DNA of 18,375 bases from CAZILN01 sp964540005. GTDB taxonomy: Bacteria > Bacteroidota > Bacteroidia > Bacteroidales > SM23-62. Below are positions 1-8,106 of the stretch, piece after piece. A model generated the notes under the pieces. It searched no databases. It was not told the origin of the DNA and worked only from the letters and a program-made list of their open reading frames with translations. Within the stretch, counting starts at the first letter, position 1, and the number at the start of each line of letters is the position of its first letter. The stretch covers positions 1 to 18,375 of the forward strand of contig CAZILN010000411.1 in NCBI GenBank assembly GCA_964540005.1, read 5' to 3'. The position numbers and the translations under genes are program-made.

Positions 1-1
1 C

Positions 2-643
2 GGGGAAGGAGGAGCCATCGTCGGGGATGATGATGAGGTCATGGACAGGTGCTATTCCTTTCATAACTGCGGGCGTTCGTATGGATCTGTAAAAGGCACC
101 ACGCCTTATCCCACACGGGGAAGCAACCGTCGTATGCAGCAGATGCAGGCTATCATACTGATGTCACAGATGAAGCGCGCAAAGAAAGATGCTGATATAC
201 GCCTGGCAAATGCCCTGTACCTGGATTCTAAACTGAATGACATTCCAGGTATCATTACATATAAGCTCGCTAATGGCGCAACCCGCTCTGCATACCACCT
301 GTATCCCTTCAGGTATAAAAAGGAATTTTTTAATAATATTACCAGGCATAAGTTTATAAATGCCCTGGAGGCGGAAGGCATACCAACTATGTCGGGATAT
401 GGGCCCCAGAATAAATACGAATTGATGGAAGAAGCGCTGAATTCCAGGGGATACAAACGCCTCTACGGCGAGGAAAGACTACGCCGCTACAAGGAAGAGA
501 ACATCCTGCCTGGCAACGACCAGCTTTGTGAAGAGGCTGTTGTTTTTTACCAGAGCCTCCTGCTGGGAACGAAATCTGATATGGATGATATTGTCCGGGC
601 CATCACAAAGATATACGACAACCGCGATAAACTGGTGGGATAA
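2..643 (+). CDS. DegT/DnrJ/EryC1/StrS-family PLP aminotransferase, C-terminal part (5' end outside window)
   Basis: The reading frame is open from the left edge, so the gene begins upstream; the ATG at 41 is internal, not the start. The first residues read GEGGAIVGDDDE, which matches the stretch that follows the catalytic PLP lysine in this family, so that lysine lies just outside the window. Further family marks are the SNRRMQQMQA segment and the C-terminal YHLYPFRY and GIPTMSGYGP segments. These enzymes form PLP-dependent aminotransferases (occasionally dehydratases) acting on keto-sugars for surface glycans or natural products; the substrate cannot be told from this fragment. The protein ends in a helical tail with LLLGTKSDMDDIV. 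The gene stops 73 bp before the NfeD-like gene, so co-transcription is possible, but no functional link is evident. The family call is firm and the substrate unknown. Confidence 0.88.
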   Translation, partial: GEGGAIVGDDDEVMDRCYSFHNCGRSYGSVKGTTPYPTRGSNRRMQQMQAIILMSQMKRAKKDADIRLANALYLDSKLNDIPGIITYKLANGATRSAYHLYPFRYKKEFFNNITRHKFINALEAEGIPTMSGYGPQNKYELMEEALNSRGYKRLYGEERLRRYKEENILPGNDQLCEEAVVFYQSLLLGTKSDMDDIVRAITKIYDNRDKLVG

Positions 644-716
644 TAAGCATTTTTAATCGCGTTCAGTAACAGGATTACATTCATTTTTTATAAATTTAGA
701 TACAAAATGTAAAAAG

Positions 717-1307
717 ATGGAACTATTATTAGAAGCCTGGTGGCAGGGAATGATGGTAGCTGAAAAGGTATACTGGATTATTGCCATACCGTTTACACTG
801 ATCTTTCTGATCATGCTGGTTCTCACTTTTATCGGTGGTGATTTTGATGGTGCTTCTGCCGATATGGATGTAGACATGGAGATAGATGCAGACACAGGTA
901 TAGACTTTCAGTACCTTAGCATAAAGAACCTGATAGGGTTCTTTACCATATTCGGCTGGACGGGCATTGCCTGCCTTGCAGCCGAAAAAAGCCTGGCATT
1001 CACCGTGATTGTTTCTGTCCTGGCCGGACTGCTGATGATGACCATCATGTCAACCATTGTTTACCTGATGGGAAAACTTACTGAGGACGGCACCCTGGAC
1101 CTGAAAAATGCCATAGGGAAAATAGCCACTACCTACCTGACCATTCCGGCGGCAAGGTCAGGGATGGGCAAGATACAGGTAAAGGTGCAGGGATTCAGGA
1201 CCCTGGATGCCATCACCGATGAAAAGGAGGCCATTAAAACAGGAGCGGTAGTGGAGGTGATTGATGTTATTAATAATGAAGTATTATTGGTAAAAACAAG
1301 TAAATAA
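717..1307 (+). CDS. NfeD/YqiJ-like membrane protein with C-terminal OB fold
   Basis: This 196-residue inner-membrane protein has three predicted TM segments, at about residues 18-39, 68-88 and 93-118. A soluble C-terminal domain follows (about 129-195), rich in short beta strands and Gly, as in the OB-fold domain of NfeD and YqiJ/YuaF proteins. Between TM1 and TM2 is a strongly acidic loop (42-63) with nine Asp/Glu. The next gene, 18 bp downstream on the same strand, is a flotillin. That pairing is the known arrangement of yqiJ-yqiK in E. coli and yuaF-floT in Bacillus, where the NfeD partner works with the flotillin in membrane microdomain organisation. The identification rests on architecture plus this neighbour. 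The ATG at 717 is the first sensible start and yields a short N-terminal amphipathic stretch before TM1. Confidence 0.8.
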   Translation: MELLLEAWWQGMMVAEKVYWIIAIPFTLIFLIMLVLTFIGGDFDGASADMDVDMEIDADTGIDFQYLSIKNLIGFFTIFGWTGIACLAAEKSLAFTVIVSVLAGLLMMTIMSTIVYLMGKLTEDGTLDLKNAIGKIATTYLTIPAARSGMGKIQVKVQGFRTLDAITDEKEAIKTGAVVEVIDVINNEVLLVKTSK

Positions 1308-1325
1308 CTCTTAAACTATTTAATT

Positions 1326-2885
1326 ATGGGTCAGTATATAGTCTTGGTTGTAAGCCTGGGGATACTCTTTATATTCATCCTCCTGGTCACTTTCCTCAGA
1401 AGGTATAAAAGATGTCCGTCTGACAGGATCCTTGTAATTTATGGTAAAGTAGGTAAGGGAAAGGAGGCGGAGTCACGATCCGCCAGGTGTATGCACGGGG
1501 GGGCATCCTTTATCTGGCCGGTCATCCAGGCCTATGAATTTCTGGATCTTACACCTATTCCGATTGAGATCAACCTGAGATCTGCACTGAGTAAACAGAA
1601 CATTAGGGTAGATGTTCCTTCCATCTTCACTGTGGGAGTCTCGACAGAAACGGGTGTCATGACGAATGCTGCAGAACGCTTGCTGGGATTGAGCCAGGAA
1701 GAGATCAGCAACCTTGCAAAGGATATTATTTTCGGTCAGCTGCGTCTGGTTGTGGCTACCATGGACATAGAGGAGATAAACAGCAACAGGGACCTTTTCC
1801 TGGAAGCTGTTTCGGGTAATGTGGAAGCTGAACTGAAAAAGGTTGGTCTGAAGCTGATCAACGTGAACGTCACCGACATAAACGATGAATCCGGGTATAT
1901 CGAAGCGCTTGGTAAGGAGGCGGCCGCCCATGCCATCAATGCTGCCAAGAAAAGTGTGGCAGAAAAGAACCGGGACGGATCCATCGGAGAAGCAAATGCC
2001 ATGAGGGACCAGCGCATACAGGTGGCTGATGCCAATGCCAATGCGGTTGAGGGAGAAAATACGGCAACCATTCAGATTGCCAACTCAAATTCCAACCGTA
2101 GAGAAAAGGAGGCCCTGGCAGAAAAACTGGCAGTAGCAGCTGAAAAGGTTAACCAGGCCAAGGCACTTGAGGAAGCCTATGTTGCCGAAAAAGAAGCTGA
2201 AATCAGCAGGGCACACCGTGAACAAGCCACACAGAAAGCAGATATCATCATACCTGCACAGATAGATAAGGAAAAAGTAGAAATCGCTGCCGAGGCTATA
2301 GCAGAACAAACCCGCCGGCATGCACGAGGTGATGCCGATGCCATTTTCATGAAGATGGAGGCAGAGGGTAAAGGTATCTTCGAGGTACTGTCAAAACAGG
2401 CAGAAGGATTTAAACAGCTGGTAAATGCAGCGGAAAATGATGCACAGAAAGCAGTACTGTATATGATAGCCGATAAATTACCCGAACTGGTCAGCAAACA
2501 GGTTGAGGCCGTCAAGAATTTGAAAATTGATAAGGTGACCGTATGGGATACCATGTCCTCAGGGGCAGATGGCAAGTCACCCGCCACGGCAAATTTCTTT
2601 TCCGGCTTGCTGAAATCCATCCCGCCGCTTGAGGACCTGTTCCAGCAGGCAGGTATGAGCCTTCCTGATTATCTGAAGGGTTCTGAGAAGGATAAAAATG
2701 CTTCAGCAGAGTCTTCAGCATCATCATCTCCGGCGGATACAGTAGAGGCTACATCTGCAGATCCATCAGTGGATAAGGCAGACAATACAGGTTCTGAGAA
2801 ATCCTCACCACCCGCTGATTCTAAAGGATCTTCTGCACCGGATGAACCTGAAGGACCAGATGAGGATTCTCCTGAGGAGAAATAG
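1326..2885 (+). CDS. Flotillin-like SPFH/band-7 protein (YqiK/FloT type)
   Basis: A 519-residue membrane scaffold protein. The order is an N-terminal TM anchor (about 4-23), an SPFH/band-7 domain (about 30-200, including the RCMHGGASFIWPVIQ stretch typical of flotillins), then a long Ala/Glu/Lys-rich coiled coil (about 200-355) with many EA-type repeats. A C-terminal flotillin segment follows (about 355-450). The last 69 residues (451-519) form a low-complexity Ser/Pro/Asp/Glu tail ending in EDSPEEK, longer and more acidic than I would expect for YqiK-like proteins, and probably disordered. Flotillins oligomerise at the membrane and organise detergent-resistant microdomains. The adjacent NfeD-like gene supports the call. 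The gene is followed 45 bp later by a hairpin terminator, which closes the two-gene unit. Confidence 0.9.
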   Translation: MGQYIVLVVSLGILFIFILLVTFLRRYKRCPSDRILVIYGKVGKGKEAESRSARCMHGGASFIWPVIQAYEFLDLTPIPIEINLRSALSKQNIRVDVPSIFTVGVSTETGVMTNAAERLLGLSQEEISNLAKDIIFGQLRLVVATMDIEEINSNRDLFLEAVSGNVEAELKKVGLKLINVNVTDINDESGYIEALGKEAAAHAINAAKKSVAEKNRDGSIGEANAMRDQRIQVADANANAVEGENTATIQIANSNSNRREKEALAEKLAVAAEKVNQAKALEEAYVAEKEAEISRAHREQATQKADIIIPAQIDKEKVEIAAEAIAEQTRRHARGDADAIFMKMEAEGKGIFEVLSKQAEGFKQLVNAAENDAQKAVLYMIADKLPELVSKQVEAVKNLKIDKVTVWDTMSSGADGKSPATANFFSGLLKSIPPLEDLFQQAGMSLPDYLKGSEKDKNASAESSASSSPADTVEATSADPSVDKADNTGSEKSSPPADSKGSSAPDEPEGPDEDSPEEK

Positions 2886-2930
2886 GTCAGATATAATTAC
2901 CCTGGTGAGAAGGTATTCACACCATCCAAT

Positions 2931-2964
2931 AAGCCCCTGGAAATTTTTATTATCAGGGGCTTTA
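2931..2964 (+). terminator. Rho-independent-like terminator after the NfeD-flotillin operon
   Basis: AAGCCCCTG (2931-2939) and CAGGGGCTT (2954-2962) form a perfect 9-bp stem with a 14-nt AT-rich loop. It is followed by TTAAAATATATTTT. The downstream tract is mixed A/T rather than pure T, so it is an imperfect intrinsic terminator. The A residues before the stem could also serve the opposite strand. Its location 45 bp past the flotillin stop fits transcription termination. Confidence 0.65.
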
Positions 2965-3058
2965 AAATATATTTTCCGCGGATTCACAGGTATGCTTATT
3001 CAAGTCCTGCTCAATGATATAATAACAATCAGTATTATAATTACTAAATGAAAATATA

Positions 3059-5155
3059 ATGAGACTTTTATCCATAGCCCTGGGGCTGTTATTGTTAATG
3101 ACAGTGCATACAGGCTGGTCCCAAAACCCCATAACCACCGGGACCCTCTTCGAGGAAATGACCGACATGAAAAGACTGTCGGTTTTTCCTGATCCCGGAT
3201 ACAGGTGTATTCAGTATTCTTCTTATGATCACCGCAGTACCTTTCCCGACGGACCCGATTGGTTTGCCAATTCTGACGGCTTCGGTAACGAGCCCATCCC
3301 TAATTTTGAAAAAGTGCTCAGGGAACCCGATGAGAATGGGATAGGTGAGTACCTGGTTGCCGATGTGCCCGGACCCGGGGCTGTTGTCAGGCTATGGACT
3401 GCACAAATGGGGGGGACTGTCAAAGTGTTTCTTGATAATAATGAGATGCCGGTCTATGACGGCAGTGCTGAGGATTTTTTCATGCGCACCTATGATTCGT
3501 ACGACGAGATCAGGCTGGTTAACAAAGAACTGTTTGAAAAAACCGTCTACCAGCGCAATGCCTCCTATGCACCTATTCCTTTTGGCAGCCGTCTGAAGGT
3601 CATCTGGACAGGCAATATGGAAGAGCTTCATTTCTACCATTTGCAGGTCAGGTTATATAATGAAAATGCGCAAGTCATCAGCTTTTCCCCGCAGGATATA
3701 GCTACATATGCAAAGAACATTGATCAGGTAATCTCGGTTCTTGCAGACCCTGATGATAAGTGGCAAAGTTCTGCAGATGAGTTTCTTGGTGTAAATACAT
3801 CTTTGCTTCCGGGTAGAAAAACTGAAATCCTGAGCATGGATGGTCAGCAGGCCATAGAAGAGCTGAGCATAAAAATTGAAGCAGAAAACATAGAGAAGGC
3901 ATTACGGCAGACCATATTGCATATTAGCTTTGATGGATATCCCTGGGGACAGGTTCAGGCACCGGTGGGTGATTTCTTCGGGGCAGCACCCGGTATTAAT
4001 CCCTATGTTTCGCTGCCCTTCACGGTTAGTCCGGACGGCACAATGACCTGCAGGTTTTTCATGCCTTTCAGGGAATCCTGCTCGATTACCATGGAAAACA
4101 TGGGAAGCCAGACTATAGAAATAAGCGGATCAGCTTCTGTAGTTAATAATGAGTGGACCCAGCAAAGCATGCATTTCCGCGCCCGGTGGAGGGCAGATCA
4201 CAACATCACCGCCTCCCCTGAGGCAGTGATCGACCTTCCGTTTATTATAGCTCGCGGACAGGGCTTATATGTAGGGACAACCTCCTACCTGATGAATCCG
4301 GTAAATATACCCACTTCATGGGGAAACTGGTGGGGTGAGGGTGATGAGAAGGTCTTTGTGGATGATGACAGGACAGCTTCCATATTCGGAACAGGATCGG
4401 AAGATTATTACAATTATGCATGGTCCTCAGCAGATATTTTCATATTCCCCTTTTGCGGCCAGCCCCGGAATGACGGTCCGGCAAACAGGGGTTTTGTTAC
4501 CAACTACCGATGGCACATCCTTGATCCCATTCCTTTTACCAGACAGCTGAGTTTTTATATGGAACTGTTCCCGCATTTTAAAACACCCGGACTATCCTAT
4601 GCAAGGATTGGCTATTATTATGCCAGGCCGGGGGTAATGGATGACCATATACCCATCATGCCGGATGATGTTATTCTCCCTGTACTACCTGCTAACTGGC
4701 AGCCGCTGGGAAGCCATGCATCGGCAAATGCAATATTCTACCAGGCCGAAGACCTGGTTAATCCTGGCGGAGAACTCAGCATCCGGGAAGACAGGATCTG
4801 GTCGGATAAGGGCCTGCTGGTGTGGACACCGGAAGGCCGGGGTGACAAACTGGATCTGAAGCTGGACATTGCTGAAACAGGTACCTACAGGATCAACATG
4901 ATAATGGCACACATGCCTTCTTCAGGAAGAGTGAAAGTATCAATCGGTTCATTAGAGGCCGGGCAGCCTGGAGGTAGTAAAGAGATAGATCTCTACAGGA
5001 CTTACCGTACATTGTCAAGGAACCTTTACCTGGGAGAGACTGCATTGGAAAAAGGTGTTTCCATGCTTACAATCGAATTTGCAGGACCTGAAGGCCACAT
5101 TGCTAATCCGGAAGTAGGTATTGATTTTATCTGGCTGCAGAAAACAGACCAGTAA
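3059..5155 (+). CDS. Secreted GH172 (DUF2961) glycoside hydrolase with C-terminal beta-sandwich domain
   Basis: The 698-residue protein starts with a signal peptide (hydrophobic core LLSIALGLLLLMTV, likely cleaved near residue 22). The body matches DUF2961, now GH172: SSYDHRS (54-60), VPGPGAVVRLW (103-113), an FLDN strand, PVGDFFGAAPG (302-312) and FGTGSEDYYNYAW (443-455). WGEGDEK and GTGSEDY put Glu427 and Glu448 21 residues apart. As I recall, the characterised difructose-dianhydride I synthase/hydrolase of this family uses E270 and E291, also 21 apart, so both catalytic acids appear present. Residues about 555-698 form an extra beta-rich domain starting YQAEDL, resembling a CBM6/CBM35-like carbohydrate-binding module. 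Family substrates include alpha-fructofuranosides and arabinofuranosides; the exact one here is unknown. The M16 peptidase gene starts 36 bp downstream and may be co-transcribed. Confidence 0.85.
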   Translation: MRLLSIALGLLLLMTVHTGWSQNPITTGTLFEEMTDMKRLSVFPDPGYRCIQYSSYDHRSTFPDGPDWFANSDGFGNEPIPNFEKVLREPDENGIGEYLVADVPGPGAVVRLWTAQMGGTVKVFLDNNEMPVYDGSAEDFFMRTYDSYDEIRLVNKELFEKTVYQRNASYAPIPFGSRLKVIWTGNMEELHFYHLQVRLYNENAQVISFSPQDIATYAKNIDQVISVLADPDDKWQSSADEFLGVNTSLLPGRKTEILSMDGQQAIEELSIKIEAENIEKALRQTILHISFDGYPWGQVQAPVGDFFGAAPGINPYVSLPFTVSPDGTMTCRFFMPFRESCSITMENMGSQTIEISGSASVVNNEWTQQSMHFRARWRADHNITASPEAVIDLPFIIARGQGLYVGTTSYLMNPVNIPTSWGNWWGEGDEKVFVDDDRTASIFGTGSEDYYNYAWSSADIFIFPFCGQPRNDGPANRGFVTNYRWHILDPIPFTRQLSFYMELFPHFKTPGLSYARIGYYYARPGVMDDHIPIMPDDVILPVLPANWQPLGSHASANAIFYQAEDLVNPGGELSIREDRIWSDKGLLVWTPEGRGDKLDLKLDIAETGTYRINMIMAHMPSSGRVKVSIGSLEAGQPGGSKEIDLYRTYRTLSRNLYLGETALEKGVSMLTIEFAGPEGHIANPEVGIDFIWLQKTDQ

Positions 5156-5191
5156 ACAATAATTATATTGAGTATTTAAAATCAAAAGATC

Positions 5192-8068
5192 ATGAAAAAA
5201 CTGCTTTTCTCCGCTGCATTTATAATTTTCAGCTGCTCACTGTTCAGCCAGGACAATCCGCTGAAGGTGGAAACATACCAGCTGTCAAACGGATTGACCG
5301 TTTATCTGAACGAAGATCATAACATGCCTATGGTATATGGGATGGTCGCCGTAAAAGGAGGGTCCAAAAGAGATCCCAAGGATGCTACCGGGATCGCCCA
5401 TTATTTTGAGCACATTATGTTCAAGGGGACCGATGAGATCGGTACCATTGATTATGAACAGGAGAAGCCTTACCTGGACAGCATAGAAAACCTTTATGAT
5501 GAACTGGGAAAAAAGACAACTGATGAGGAACGGGAGGCGATACAGAAGGAAATAAACAGGATCTCTTTGAAAGCTGCGGAATATGCCATCCCCAATGAAT
5601 TTGGAAAGATCGTGAACAGTATGGGGGGGAGCGGACTGAATGCCGGAACCGGAGACGAAAGCATCGTGTATTATAATACAGTGCCTGCCAACCAGGTTGA
5701 AAAATGGATAGAACTGTACAGCCATAGGTTCATCAACCCTGTATACCGCCTGTTCCAGTCAGAGCTGGAAACGGTTTATGAAGAAAAGAATATGTCCCTT
5801 GATGATCCCATGGAGGGAATGCTGGAAGACTTTGAGGGCAGCTTTTTTAAGAAGACCCCTTATGGACAGCAGACTGTGCTGGGAAGCGTGGAACACCTTA
5901 AGAATCCATCCCTTAGCAAAATGCAGGAATATTATGATAATTATTATGTCGCAAAGAATATGGCACTGGTTCTTGCAGGTGATTTTGATTCTGATCATCT
6001 TAAACCGGTAATTGAAGAAAAATTCGGACGCCTGCGGGCTGGAGAGATACCTCCAACACTGGATTTCAGGGAAGAACCCTTCGAAGGCAGAGAACAGGTA
6101 AAGGTAAGGATGACACCTATTAAAGTAGGCTTGCTTGGATACAGGACCATCCCGAGAAACCATGAGGATGAATTTAAACTGGAAGTGGTTTCTAACCTGC
6201 TTACCAACTATGCCTCAACCGGATTGTTGGACCAACTGGTCAATGACAATAAGCTAATGATGGCCATTGCTTTTGCGAACCTTAAGACTGAATTAGGGGG
6301 GTATTATATTGCCTTCGTTCCCAAGATTGTAGGTCAGTCATTACAGAAAGCAGAAGGCCTGGTCACGGATCAGCTTCAGAGGCTGAAGAACGGGGATTTT
6401 GATAAGCAGTTGCTCGAGGGTGTCAAGGCGGAGCTGAAGGTAAGCTATGAACAGAACCTGGAAGATATGCGCTGGCGGACCTATGCGATCATGGATGCTT
6501 TTCTTTATGACATTGCCTGGGAAAAATACCTCTCGGCCCCCGAGGAAATCGATAAAATCACCCGTGAAGACATCATTGCTACAGTGAATAAATATTTTGG
6601 AGATAATTACCTGGCATATCATTCAAAAATGGGATTTCCAAAGAAGGAAAAACTTGACAAACCACCCTATGATCCGGTACAGGCAAAAAACTCTGATAAG
6701 CAATCGGAATATGCGGCCAGAATGGAACAGATACCGGTGATAGATCTTGAACCAAAGTTTATTGATTTCAAAAAGGATGTTGTTATATCCGAGATGGAGG
6801 ATGGCATAAAAACCTTCGTTACTAAAAATCCAATTAATAATATTTTTACAGTCCGGTTAAAATTTGGGAAGGGGAGTTACAATGATCCCGTGGTAGACCT
6901 GGCAAGTTATATTTTCCTCTATGCTCATCCCGAAGGACAATCTTTCACGGAATATAAGAATAAACTTCAGTTGCTTGGCTGTGATATTTATGCGTATAAT
7001 GATCTGAGCTCCACGACAATTAGTATAACCGGACTGGAAGAGAACCTGGAAGAATCCCTTGATTTGATCAACAAACTTCTGACTTCCTATACTGTGGATG
7101 AAAGCCAACTGGAAAAACTGGTTCAGGAAAGCAAATTCAATGAGAAGTTCGAGAAAAAGGACCTGAGTTCTAAAAATGATGCACTGGCTAAGTATGCCCT
7201 GTATGGAAAGCAGTCAGAATACCTGACAAGGCTCACTGAATCTGATATAAAAGAGTTAAGCAATACGGACCTTGTAGAAAAGTTTAAAGAACTCTCAGGA
7301 TTTGAATATGAAGTGCATTATTGTGGCACACGAACAGCAACGGCTTTTAATCAGGTATTCAGGGAGCATATGGATATCCGGGAAAAACTTACAGAATCAC
7401 CAGGCATGATAGAGATGAAGCGGAATCCTTATGCAGAAAACACCGTCTTATTCCTTGATGACAAAAAGGCCATACAGAGCCATATCAACATTTACATAGA
7501 GGGAGGGGTCAATGATGAGCTCAACCGTTCAGGTCTCGATGCCTTCAATGATTATATCGGCGGCAGTATGGCAGCCATTCTGTTCCAGGAGATCAGGGAA
7601 TTCCGTTCCCTGGCCTATAGAGTAAGAGGAAGGTACTATCCATCCTTCTATTTTGACCGCCCTGGGTATTTTGCCGGCTTGCTGTCCACCCAGTCCGACA
7701 AAACCAGCGAAGCGCTGGAGGTATTCCATGACATCATGACGGATATGCCCGAAAAACCGGATCGCATTGAAGCGGTCCGTACCAACCTGACCCTGTCAAT
7801 AAACTCCACGCAACCCACTTTTCGCAACCGGTCCGGGTCGGTTTCAACATGGATGGAGCAGGGTTACAGGGAGGATCCCAGGAAAACGCGCTATAAGGAC
7901 TATGAGAACATGGAGTTTTCAGAGATCCTTGAATTTTATGAAACAAACCTGCATGGTAAGCCATGGCTTGTTACCGTAGTGGGGGATTCAAAGCGCATCG
8001 ACATGGATGCTCTGTCCCGGTACGGAACAGTAAAAACAGTCAGCCTGGACGAAGTATTCAGGTGGTAA
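5192..8068 (+). CDS. Secreted M16-family zinc metallopeptidase, two-lobe (pitrilysin/insulinase superfamily)
   Basis: The 958-residue protein opens with a signal peptide (hydrophobic LLFSAAFIIFSCSLF, cleavage likely near residue 20). The inverted zinc motif HxxEH is present as His70-Tyr-Phe-Glu73-His74. SELETVYEEKN aligns with the insulysin REVNAVDSE segment, giving Glu198 as third zinc ligand and Glu191 as the second conserved acid. A helical, charged insert (about 85-140) separates HxxEH from that Glu, more than the usual roughly 76-residue spacing. The C-terminal half (about 530-958) is a second M16 unit lacking HxxEH but keeping the Arg805/Tyr809 pair in FRSLAYRV. One polypeptide thus carries active and inactive lobes, as in PqqL-like proteins. 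It probably degrades peptides in the periplasm. It may share a transcript with the GH172 gene 36 bp upstream; no functional link is evident. Confidence 0.93.
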   Translation: MKKLLFSAAFIIFSCSLFSQDNPLKVETYQLSNGLTVYLNEDHNMPMVYGMVAVKGGSKRDPKDATGIAHYFEHIMFKGTDEIGTIDYEQEKPYLDSIENLYDELGKKTTDEEREAIQKEINRISLKAAEYAIPNEFGKIVNSMGGSGLNAGTGDESIVYYNTVPANQVEKWIELYSHRFINPVYRLFQSELETVYEEKNMSLDDPMEGMLEDFEGSFFKKTPYGQQTVLGSVEHLKNPSLSKMQEYYDNYYVAKNMALVLAGDFDSDHLKPVIEEKFGRLRAGEIPPTLDFREEPFEGREQVKVRMTPIKVGLLGYRTIPRNHEDEFKLEVVSNLLTNYASTGLLDQLVNDNKLMMAIAFANLKTELGGYYIAFVPKIVGQSLQKAEGLVTDQLQRLKNGDFDKQLLEGVKAELKVSYEQNLEDMRWRTYAIMDAFLYDIAWEKYLSAPEEIDKITREDIIATVNKYFGDNYLAYHSKMGFPKKEKLDKPPYDPVQAKNSDKQSEYAARMEQIPVIDLEPKFIDFKKDVVISEMEDGIKTFVTKNPINNIFTVRLKFGKGSYNDPVVDLASYIFLYAHPEGQSFTEYKNKLQLLGCDIYAYNDLSSTTISITGLEENLEESLDLINKLLTSYTVDESQLEKLVQESKFNEKFEKKDLSSKNDALAKYALYGKQSEYLTRLTESDIKELSNTDLVEKFKELSGFEYEVHYCGTRTATAFNQVFREHMDIREKLTESPGMIEMKRNPYAENTVLFLDDKKAIQSHINIYIEGGVNDELNRSGLDAFNDYIGGSMAAILFQEIREFRSLAYRVRGRYYPSFYFDRPGYFAGLLSTQSDKTSEALEVFHDIMTDMPEKPDRIEAVRTNLTLSINSTQPTFRNRSGSVSTWMEQGYREDPRKTRYKDYENMEFSEILEFYETNLHGKPWLVTVVGDSKRIDMDALSRYGTVKTVSLDEVFRW

Positions 8069-8106
8069 GATCTATGGCCTTATCAGGGATAGAATACTGT
8101 TTATTT

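Noticed and set aside
644..716. Promoter for the NfeD-flotillin operon
   Set aside because: AT-rich, but no TAnnTTTG with a properly spaced -33 element was found.
2842..3051. Plus-strand open frame of 69 codons over the flotillin end and the terminator
   Set aside because: It overlaps the flotillin tail in another frame, spans the hairpin terminator and has no recognisable domain.
3059..8068. GH172 and M16 genes as a joint functional system
   Set aside because: The 36-bp gap allows co-transcription, but nothing in the proteins links a glycosidase to this peptidase.
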